A stretch of DNA of 64,000 nt from Pseudeuparius sepicola (lineage: Eukaryota; Arthropoda; Insecta; Coleoptera; Anthribidae), in the NCBI GenBank assembly GCA_963920635.1, contig OY987298.1, forward strand, positions 114,256,035 to 114,320,034. Reading direction: 5' to 3'. Positions 22,172 through 34,100 of the stretch are shown one piece after another. The position numbers were made by a program, and so were the translations under genes. The notes below the pieces were generated by a model. The model ran no database searches. It was not told the DNA's origin and saw nothing but the letters and a program-made list of their open reading frames with translations. Within the stretch, counting starts at the first letter, position 1. Every line of letters begins with the position of its first letter.

Positions 22172-25100
22172 GTAAGTGTTTCGTAGATTGTATAATTAAG
22201 GTCTTTAATAAATAATATCTTCTATAATAATTAATATCTCTTTATTTTAGTCGGTTTAGTGTATCTGGAAAATCTGTTCAACCTGTGCAAATAATTTTAA
22301 AATCTCCTCACAACTTTGTCGAGCGTTTTGGTCATCCTTTACCAGTATTAATTACTGAAGCCTTAACATTTGCAGATAGTAAGTGAGCGCCAATCCTACA
22401 ATTTAAAACCCAAGTTATACACCAGTTTTCAGGAAATGCAGTTATATCAGCAAAGATCTCCGAATCTGGTTATGCATGGGTCGTTTGTGGAAGACGTCTT
22501 TTGATATGGCAGTACCGACAAAGTGTATCTATGGGAACACCTCATAAAAAACTTTCAAACCAGTGTTTCGAATTGCAGCTACCCCAGAGTGACTTGGCCC
22601 ATAGAGCTGAATTAGTTTCAGTTTTTATCCAAAATGGTACTAACGCTCCTTCTTGTATTGCTGTTTCACCAGAAGGTAAATATAGTTGGCAGGTATCAGG
22701 ACAGCCATGACATTTGTCCTTTGACTTGAACTGACCAATGACGTATAATATTTCTTAAAGATAAGGTAAAAGCGTTGACTGACGTATTAATAAAGACTGC
22801 TCACGGCTGTCATGTTTGACAGTTCTCTGGCTCACCATGCGCTTCCCGGAGACAAAATACAATGCAAAATACATTGTTGACCATAGGCGCCATCTACTTT
22901 CCAGGACATGAAACTATAGTCATGAGAAGTCTTATTAATACGTCACTCATCGGTAAAAGTAAAAGATAAAGTTGCTGCATGAACCAATATTTTAAATGTA
23001 GATTTGAAGGCAGGCACAATGATAATAAAAAAGACCTGCGGTGGCGATAAAGTTATTATGGGAAAAGAAAGTGCTCAATAGGGATGAAAAAAGAAGGGGG
23101 CATTCGCACCATATTGTGGCAGTTGGCAGCAATACGCGCTGCCTTACGAAAAAAGAAGTGGTAATCATTTAATAATAATAATAATAATTCATTTATTGGT
23201 AAAAACATACACATGAAGTGCTTATACAAGTCACAAAATATAAAATACAATACTCAATGTACAAGGACATGTATTCCTTAACTAGAACATTTACAATCAC
23301 ACAACACCTTAAAACGCAGGAAAATCACCTCGAAGGTACTCCTCGAAGGAATAAAATGATCCTGCAATTAAACAGCGTTTTATTCTCCTTAAAAATAACT
23401 TCTCATCCAAGTCCCTAACTGCTGGTGGCAAAACATTGTAGAATAATACGCAATAATAGTCGGTACCTCTTCTGGTTCTTTTCCAATGGTGTAACCCACC
23501 CCTGATTTTCTTGAAATTTTGGCGCGACGCCGAATGTCGGGGAGGGGGGGGGGTAGCTAAAATTTCAAGAAAATCGGGGGTGGGTTACACCATTGGAAAT
23601 AATTACCACTGCATTTTTCATACCGCAGCGCCGATCGCCAAAAAAGGAGGGCATATTCAATATAAAATATGAGACAAGATAGGTCTGAATAATCTCGGAC
23701 ATCATCCAATCGACTTAGTAAACATCATCCATCGGACGGTAGAAATAAGGTTATGTGTCACGTGACTCAATCCACCAATGACAGCGCAAGACGTATAGCG
23801 ACTTTTATATACGTCGGACGTATAAATAGCCACTTCCTATAAAAATAGTTTCCAAATTCTATCTGTGAAATACAAAAAAATGTGAAATGCAAAAAAATTG
23901 TGAAACCTCACCTGAGTCACTTGAGTCGCTTCTAACAGCATAAAAACGCTTGGGCGGCATTTTGAAATAATTCAAACCAAAGCAAACCAATAATTTTGTT
24001 TCACGCAAAACATCACCACACAAAAATCTATACACAAAACCAAAATCCCTAAAATAAATGGCAATCCTTATTTTCGTGCACAGCACTGGTTAAAATGGGA
24101 TTTATTGGCCGTGTTTTGAATATTTGGTCACTTTTGACAGGCGATGGCTCCGCGTCTGACGTTTGATGTTTATATCTCGCCAAGGCCTACTTATTGAAAA
24201 AATCGTACAATAATGGGCTACTTCAGTGCCGATTTCTGAGCTTTTAATGACGATTTTGAGACACTTCACTGCCGATTTCAAGAAAAACACTTTTATCAAA
24301 ATGTCCAAGGCATACTATAGCGCTATTTTTGTTCACGTCCGATTTTTCCCTTTTGTGTACTCACCGGGGAGCTTCCTTATAGCCTCTTTTACTTAAGAAA
24401 GGAAAAATCGGACTTTCGGTGAAACGGTTTGCTCAGGCGTCAGTTTTTTAGAGCGGTATGCTCCGCTTTATACCCAGGATAGCATTCGTCAGAGAAAAAT
24501 TAATTCCAGAGTTCAGTGGTGCGTCGAGAGTGGGGCACAAATAAGGACGATTTGGCAAATTTTAACACGGTTTATTAACTGTTCGATTAACAATAATAAG
24601 TATTGGATAATATTGATTTAACAATGTTAACTTATGTCCACGGCCGGTCCAGAGAGATCCACGCAAATGTCAGGAAATATGCCGGAAATCAGAGCGGAGA
24701 GAGAGAGCCTCCTCTCCTCGGCAGCCGCAGCGTATTTATCGGCCTGGGTGGCGCCCCTCTCGTCGTAAGTGCGCCGGCCGCCCATTGGTCGGGGCCGTGG
24801 CAGGGACTCAGGTGATCGTCCCCACTCTTCTGGCTTCCAAAAGGCTGCCGGAGGCTAGTGTGGCCATTAGGGGTGGTTGCACCCCCCATAGGGCTCGGAC
24901 GGTGGTCATTATAATTTATTGATGCCATACATACATAGTAGTATTTTCACATGTCAGATTCATAAAATAATGAGAATAAAATAAGATAAAAGCAGTAAAT
25001 GACACATACACATTAAAACCTAGTTAATTATATAAATATGATCCAACAAAAAAAAAATGAATAGGATATAAACTAGTCTCTCTGGCTCGGGCATGTCCAA

Positions 25101-28100
25101 TATACCCGGACTTCCAAAAAGAACGGCGGCTCTAGCTGCAATTTGAGTTAATAACCCGGTTCTACCCTTATCCGGTATCCCTCAACCATTATGGTAACAT
25201 AAGAATTTATTATTAAGCGGCGGAAAGCCGGAAACTAATCAAAACCAGGATTTAATTAAATGCAATTAAAATCGATCGGATGTCGGCCTACTATGTAGAA
25301 AAAGTCATCGGTGTGCAGGGCCGGATGGGACCACCGGGACACCGGGCAAATGCCCGGTGAGCTGGTCATTCGAAGGGCCGGAGGGCCGCAGGCCTGGAGG
25401 TTCATCGGCTATCGCACCCTCGTATCTTAAATTTTAAGACAGTCTCAACTACTTGAGAAAACAAAAGACCGCCATTGTTACAATAATCGTTGTTAAGTAA
25501 TTAATTTACGATACGACGGTACAACTGGCCATAAGTTGTTTGGTTATTGTTTGTTTTATTATTTCTTTAGGTGTTTTTACGGAAGCGTAGAAGGGCCACA
25601 CCGCATTATTTTATTTTTATTGAACTCGAAATTTCGACTTTTAAAGTCGAAGTCCGACTTTGAAGTCGAAATTCCAACTGTGAACTCGAAATTCAGACTT
25701 TCAACCTGGACCGACACTATATTAATATAGTGTTGGTCCAGTTTCAACTCTAAGTTTCGACTTTTAACATCGACTTTGAAAGTCGTAATTTTGACTTTGA
25801 ACTCGGACTTCGAGATTGAAAGTCGATGTTCAAAGTCGAAACTTCGAGTTCAAAGTCTAAATTTCGAGTTCGAAGTCGGATTTCGTATTTCAAAGTCGAA
25901 ATGTTGAGTTCAGTGTCGGAATTTCGGCTTTAAAGTCGGAATTTCAACTTCAATAAAAATAAAATAACGATGTGGCCCTTCTATACGCTTCCGTGTTTTG
26001 ATATTTTTATATATTTATATTTTTACAGAAAAAAGTTTTATGTCTTTTATAAGAGTTATGGTTTTATTTATATTTTTATAAAAAAATATGTATCCTGTTT
26101 TATTAAAAAAATTACATTATCTACATTTAATTGTTATTATAATAATTAACAAAAGAAAAAAATCTAAAGCCAAATGAGATATTTAGGGGCTGCTTGGGAG
26201 ACAAATGCCCGGGCTGATTAGATATAGCCCATCTGCCCCTGTCGGTGTGAACATAAAAACTACTACGGCGGATAGCCGGCCGCTAAAAATAGCACGGCGA
26301 GGAAATAAGTGGGTGTTAAAATAAAAATTAAAACGGGAAATTAGTAACTTCGTTACAATACTACCAAGCATACAAACCAAGCAGGCTTGAACCCCAAAAG
26401 GTCAAATTTGAACTCGAATTTTTTTTGTCCCAGTTTAATATAAAAACATTGCCTGCAACACAACATTATGAAGAGCGCAACACTTTTGTAGTAGTCTTGC
26501 TGTTATGTTTCAATATAAGTCCAAAAGGCACAACCTTCACGGAAGAAAATAAAGGCAATCTTTAGTTGAATATTGTTGAATATTGAATATTTGATGCGTT
26601 TTCATTTATTTCTTTGCTAATAGGTACATTTGGCAACTATGTGGCAAAGCGAAGCCGAGAAATGGAGCAATTCAAATAAAAATTAGGATCGACAAAAGAG
26701 GGATACGGAATGGAGTGGGGAGGGTCATGGAAAACAAGTTAATAAACTAGGACATTCACTGTGTCAGATAAATTGTTAGTTTTGATAAATGAATCACGAT
26801 GCTGCCACCATCAGCTATATTTTGAAACTCTGACCTGCCGATATATTGTTGGTCCAGGATAATGCAATTCTGGAAATTTCTGACATTCAACTTTTTAATA
26901 TTTATGTATAACTTTTACACGATCATTATTTTCATCTTTTTAATGGACTAGCTTTGTGTAAAAACGTAGGTATTCGAGATCCGTGGCCTACTTTCCGAGA
27001 TATTTTTGAAAAACCCAAAAATTTACTAAATTTCTTTCTAAACTTATTAACTTATCGAATTCATCTAATTCATAAACATAAACAGTACAAATACTCTAAA
27101 TTAAAAAATAAAATTTTTACATTAGGTAAAGCGATACATGATAAAAAAATATTAAAAATGTTCAAATTGTCCGCCGCCCTGCACGCTCTTCTAGAAATTT
27201 ATTTCATTGCATTTCTTAGAGCTTAATGGGGTATTGTTTTACTATTAAATTTAAGAGGCTACAATACTTATGAAATCCGCCTGAAGTGCCCGACTTAATT
27301 CAGGACAAACGTCGCTCGATTAGATATGCCTATCCTTTTCCTTCCTCTAGTCCCCACGACTCCCCACTCCAGCCTACCCGTTCATAGTGCTACGATTGAG
27401 GGGCAGCCGGCCGTAGTTACTACACTGAGAAAAATCTGTCACTTTGTAAAAAAACCCTGTTTAATTCAATATGAGATATTATTCCTCAAACTCAAGCAGA
27501 AGCTTTTTTGTAACGAACAGTAATCAATTTAATGAATTCTAATGAATAATTTAAATGTAATATTTTATTTCAATAAATAGCATGTTCTGGAATTGATTAT
27601 ATAATACTTCTTTTCTAAGCACATTCTTTTGTCAGAACAACATAACATAACGTTTCATGGTGTTGAATTGAATAGGGGTACATTTAACTGTTCATTATAC
27701 TGAAATTACAACTACTGTCACTGAATTTTTGCTGGATTTGTAATAATTGTGGGTACTAATATCAATTATAATTATTAGTAATATATCATATTATTGCCTA
27801 AATAATAAGCAAATGATGTGTAAAATGCAAATCAAGTTGCTAGTGTAGCAACTTATAATTGACAAAACATAAATGTTGCAGATGAGATCAATAAATTAAT
27901 ACCATTTAATTTTAGTGGATACAAGTTCTAGTAACCCCCAGTTTGTTAATAGCCATTCACTTGCACAGTGTTCATTATGACTACGAATGATATAAAATGT
28001 AGGGTTGATTCAAAACCTTTGCGATCATTGATTTTGGTAAATTACTCAGTCAAGGTCACAGCTTTTTTTACTAACGTGTTTGTAATAGGATATTAGTTCA

Positions 28101-31100
28101 GTCGAGTAAAAAGTACTTGATTCAATCTAACTTGTATTTGACTTGAATTCTAATATGAAAATTCTAAGAAGTTCTTGAATACCATAAAAATTGAAAAACA
28201 TGATTTACTGATTATATTGATGAATACCTATAAAAGTTGCAATTAAGTTGTTTTGTTCATCCAATGAATTATAAGTTGCTTCTGGAGTACTCTTAGATAG
28301 TTTGGAGTAGTCTGAGGGTGAGAATTATTATTATTTAAATAAAATAAATTTAATTGTTTGAATAAAACATGAGACATTTTAAAACCGAGGTTATGCTTTC
28401 ATTGTAGTATGCCAATTTTAGTATCGAAGTGACAATACGTCTTCTTAACGGAAATTTAAACTATTTTAAACTTATTGGTTCATCTGCAATTACGTTAAAA
28501 GTATAGATTAGATTAAAATCACAACAGTCTTTTTTTCCTGTGTAGATAATATGAAATAATAAGTCAGGTGCCGGCCGCCGCCGCCGGGTCACACTAGTCT
28601 CGCCGATGCCGACGAAGAAGCGCGAATATATATATTTAAAAAACGGCGCTGGCCTGTTTGCTTTATTGCAAAAATGGTATTTTTTGGGAGTTATAGAGGG
28701 CGTTCACTTTTCGTTGGCAACACACTGCATAGCTTTTTGGCGTCGAAGCAATTTTACTATTATTTTTCATATCAGCAAAGGTGCATAGGTACTATGAAGA
28801 GTTCGTGTATAAAAACTTCTGTAATTGCTCAATTATAAAATCTAAATTAACGATTCGATTACCGAATTCTTCTTGAACCACGTTAGGGGGTCAGTTGAAC
28901 ATCTATCAATGTTTGATTGGATAATAATTATTGTTCTGCATAATAGTGTTGTTACGACTAAAAAAGTGCGTTTAAATTCTACTTCTATAAAATGTTTTTT
29001 ATATCTAGTATTCCAAATTTATATTTGTGTAATAATAAATAAATCTAACTGAAAACTTTCTCACTGTAAGAGCAGCGTCCAGAGATATACTTTCTAGACT
29101 TTGGTAAGAGTTCACTTTAGAGGGATTAGAGTGAATAGGCCATAGGTATAATATTATATCACAACTATGATTTGTTTATTTAAAAACAGTAAGCGGTTTC
29201 GTTAATCTATAAAATTACATCATCAAGGACTACAATATAAGATTTAAAAAAGTAAATAAATAAAGGATAATCACTTATAGTCCAAGAGCTTGCAGGAAAT
29301 TTGAAGGAGATACTTGAAAAAAGATTATAATTATGTAAATGTTTTTAATTGTTTCAACTTTGACTTGTGGCTGAATGTATATATTTCAAATATATAATGG
29401 CTAGGTAAGTAAAGGTTCTTTATTTATTTATACATATACCTACTACCTGCCCTGAGGATGTAGGTAAATTTATAGAGTTGCGAAACCGGTCTCCGTTTTT
29501 AAATAAAGTAATAGCAGCGTCCAGAGATATACTCTCTAGACTTTGGTAATAGTTTTGAGATAATAGGAGCTATTAATTTCTAATCCCTTGTAAATGTTTC
29601 ATTCAAAGCCCTGTTTTTCCCAGAAAGTTTGTTTTTCAAACCCTATGCACCTGCACTTATACCTAAATCCGAATAATAAGTGTGCAAAATGCAAAATAGT
29701 ACCCCTCTCTCAAATTCTGAGAACCATATTAGGTATGGGAATAAAAGCACACAAGCCCACAAATTACTCCTATTGGTTTCACTGCGACTGTTGCTACATC
29801 ATTATCAAACATTATAGGTATTCTTGCCCTGACTGCCATTCAGTGTCAGAACCTTCTGACATCTGAATTATCGAACATCCTAGAAAATGTATTAAAATGT
29901 CATAAATTCGACAGACTGGAACAATAAAATGTACCTTCTATTTTTATTTTGCCCGATTTTCAACTCAAATGACTTTCGAACAATCTTCTAACGAAGAAGT
30001 TTCTAAAACTGACTGGATGTCAGAATTATTATCGTTCCCTCTGGAAAGTATATAAATTAGCTTTTATCATGCAGCGATTTGACACAATAATCGTATCACA
30101 TAGGATATTATTCGTTTTCAAAAAATGCTTCACATGACCCATTTATTTGACAAAAATATTACTTGTACCTATCACATTTTTAAAGTAAAAATCAAGCGCA
30201 CAATTCGGTCTAAAATTTAAATTTACTCTTTTTTGCACGACCAGGCCATTTTATGCTCTAGGGATTAAACCATTTTACACAAAAGCAAAAAGTACTTTGT
30301 GAATAATAATTATTTATTTATTATTCCTGAAGGAATAATAATAATGAGTATTATTATATGCCAGTCGACATACATAATGTAATATTCTAACATTCAAAAC
30401 AAGCGAAACACAAATAAGGGAGACTGAGACTAATAAAATGAAAAATGAAACATCTGATATCGATTGAAAGTTCCCCTGACGTGGTTCCCGAGCCCGGTAA
30501 GGTAGGCCGAAGTAGGGGGAGTAGGGGAACCACGAGTTCCAGTGAAGGCCCGCCCGCTCGTCTATCTCTGTACGTCTAATTCCTGCTCGGATGGCCAATT
30601 CACGGATCATTTTATTGCCGGGCAATGGGTTCGTAGTTTTCAAATCATAGCCAAACGAACAAACGTATCGACTTGAAAGTAGTCTTAAAATAATGTTATC
30701 GAATGCCTCAATCGTCGTTGTGTCTTTCGAATTATTTTTGAGCGGCGGAAATACTCGAAATTCTTAACCGAATATAGTCGAATTTCGGGTATGTTTGGCA
30801 TTTTTTTTAACAGTGTCGCATTTGTCCTGCACAGTTCGTGATACACAACGACGATTCTTCATAGTTTTATCTAAGCCACAAAAAAAAATCAAGTGAAAAT
30901 ATTAAGAAATGCAAGTAGGAGATGTAAACTACGAAACCCTTGAAAATGGGGGGTATCGTAGCGCCTTAAAGTGTTTCCTTTCATTATGCAGTGTGTGATG
31001 TATGTGGCAAATGCCAGACTTCAAACTAGAGCGTAGAATTTTAAATTTAAATGTTTACCTCTAAAAAATTCCCCTGTGGAATACATCTGGAGAATGTCGT

Positions 31101-34100
31101 TAAAAACTTTTTAAAGTTATTGGGTTTAAGGTCTAAGTTATAATACCTAATACCAATAGTACAATGTTCTTTAAGACTAATAGATCTAATAATGTATTTA
31201 TATTTGTAGGTGTTGTCAGATATTGGCCTTCTGTGCAGCATGAAGGTATAACAGTTGAACATTCTGTGGATCTCCAAGGTCAAGAATGTGACAGTTTAAC
31301 AGATATTGAAGGTAATTATTACATATACAGGGTGCCAACATCTTTTTAAAATTTTTATTTTTGAGATATACTAAAGTTGCGCCTTACCTAGTTACTAGAT
31401 TTTGACATTTAACTTTTTTATGCCTCTAGAATTTCCCAAGCACCCCTGGAATGACAGTTGATGACAGAGCCCTACTCAGAAAATTTGATGTTTTGTTAGG
31501 ACATTAATGTTTTAATATTTTTTTGACTTATTTATTTTCTGTGAGTTCTTGCGTTTTAATAGCATTTTCTCATGAGCGTGCCTAAATTTCCATCTCCGGT
31601 GACATTTAAACGGGCTTTAAAGTCGACAACTGCAGCTAACTTCAGCCCATGGTTAAATAGCCTCCGATGTGCAACAGATTTTTATTAGTCACGGGTTGAA
31701 ATTAGCGGCAGTTGTCGGTTGTTGTTTTTTACCTAAGACTCAGTCAAAAATATAAGTCATATTTTTACGAGCAGGGTTTAGGTTTAGGCAGGTTTGGTTT
31801 GATTTAAATGTGACATCATTAAAACATCCCGCCTCCAAGTAAATTTTCTTATATCGTGAAGACGGATACTTTTTGACATATGTTTTGACTCATATTTATT
31901 ATATAAACTTCCACAATGCTACAAAACAATCCGCATAGAACAAAACGAAACCTTCCCTCTGATAAAACTGCCTCACAAAAACGACGACAGGTTTTGGAAT
32001 TAAATCTCTGTAGAGATTTTGTAGGGTTTTGCTCACGAAAATACGCTTAATAATAGCTTTTTACTTGCCTCATTTTTGAAAATTAATAATAATAATACAC
32101 TTGTTTGTAAAGCCACAATCTAAAATGAGGCTGTTTGAATAAAGTAAACTCCAGATTTAAATTTTCATTTATGTCTGCTAACCTAACCAGTTTTCTGTAG
32201 TTCTGTAAACATTCAACAAACAAAGATAGAATCAAATTCAAGCCTGATACGAGTTCTCAATATTTCTCTGGATTAATCCGATATTTCTTAAAATGGAATC
32301 GCCTCTATGGAAATACGATACAAATTATAAAATAGAATCCCGCTGATATATTTTGAAATATAGATGTCTAAATGAAAGCATAAGAAAAGCCATGTTTTTT
32401 GGTTCAAAGAATCTGTAGTCGATGGATTGACCTACTTTTTTATAACACCCTGTACTATATTACGGCTACATTTTATATTAATAAAATTGCAGGTTTAGGT
32501 TGCATTTTAGCAACTACAACTTGCACAGTCGTGCTAGTTCGACCAAAAATAAATAATGGTAGGCACAATTTATTTTGCAAACAACTAAAAACACCAAGTG
32601 GATGGTTAGGCGGCATCAGCAAAAGAATGTCGTCATTAATTTTTGGTCCGATATCTAGCGAACAATCAAATGAAACTGTAAGTACCAGTAGAAGTTGGGA
32701 TCTATTAGATTTATTTTCTTTTATTTTCCAGAGGTTAGTGAGGGTTCTGACCCTTCAAAACAACAATTCATGGACTGTCTATGTACTGGCTGGACATTCG
32801 ATACAAAAATGGAGTTTGACAGAAAACGAACCCGAACAGCTAGTGTTTGTAGCAGATCTGAATAGATCCGTGAGAGATGCCTTCCACAATTCTGTCTGGG
32901 ATAAATGCCCTGGAGATGAGACCGATATTGAGACTTGGTTATTGGATATACAATCAGATAAAGATAATATCATTCTACTAGCTGCTGCTGTGAATATGCA
33001 GTTATCACCTCAGGTAATGGACTTCAAGATCACTGATTTACTGTGGTTTTATAAAATTTTCAATAGTACTTAAGTGAATACTATCCTAGTTCTATCAGGA
33101 AGAGTCGGCCCTAGCCGGAAATGGCAACGAAGACAATAATAATAGTAATTGCCCCCCCTCCCACGCGCAAGCATTAATTTGCTTCTGGGATACTCCTAGT
33201 TTTTTAGTATTGCGAGGGTGAGAATTATTATTATTGTTAAGACCACCTTAATCACCGTTAATTATTTTTTTGACAGCTAAATCTTTATAATATAGTGTGT
33301 CCCTGGATAAGTGTCGGAATACAGGTTTTTTTGGGCACTACACTAGATTCTCAATTTTAGATACAACTGGCCTACTTATAACATACTTCATAACAAAATG
33401 TCATACCCTTACAAATTTTAAAAATAAAGGTACAGTCTAACTCGGCTATAACAGGCACAATATATAAGGAACACTCCGTTATTATGAACGAATTTGAAAT
33501 ACCCGTCCAAAGTCCCTACGAATTGCAAATATTTTATTTGAATATATTGAACTTGTTTATAACGAACACTCAGTGGCGTAGCGTGGGGGGGGCAGGGGGG
33601 GCCATGGCCCCGGGCGGCATACGAAAAATGGCGGCGGGCGGCGGCAAGCACCGCGATTTTTTAAATCACCCATGCTGACACGAGCCAAGCGGGACCGCAT
33701 ATACAGTATGTCCTCGGGTGGACTTTACAAGAGAATAAATGGACCAAAAATTTAAAGATACGAAAAAAAGTTGCTCTTGATAAAAGTTTTTGCTGGTCTA
33801 GAAAATACGATTCACCATGAGAAATGTCAATTTTAGTATACAGGGTAAGTAAAGAATTCAAAAATGCCATTTTGCCTAAGAGTAAACATACCTACCTTAT
33901 TTCGCAAGATACGAAAAAAAAGTTGCTCTTGATAAAAGTATTTGCTGGTCTAGAAAATATGATTAGGAGACAAAATTTTAAGTGAAAATCATGATTTTTA
34001 TAAGTTTATTATCTTTTTTTGTGAATACTGATGAATGCACATTTTCTACTAATGGAACTGCAAGATCCCAGCACGTCAGATACTGGTCTCGAGAAAACCC

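Larger units (their letters stand above)
26250..31209. other. Nup133 intron 3, AT-rich part
   Basis: No host exon recognised. Contains a fragment of the 17868-18472 fold-back family at about 26385-26430. It also has a TATTGTTGGTCCAGGATA end near 26843, a fragment with GTGGCCTACTTTCCGAGAT near 26985 related to 49600-49660, a family B tail at 28267 and a direct repeat pair at 29071 and 29513. Confidence 0.45.

Noticed and set aside
29446..29492. Hammerhead-ribozyme-like CTGAGGA...GAAAC as in Penelope terminal repeats
   Set aside because: The bases between the two core motifs do not pair into a stem II by eye, and no matching cleavage triplet was placed.
30314..30643. 109-codon minus-strand frame as a gene
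   Set aside because: No domain, a hydrophobic run from AT-rich DNA and no splice or promoter context; it lies inside Nup133 intron 3.
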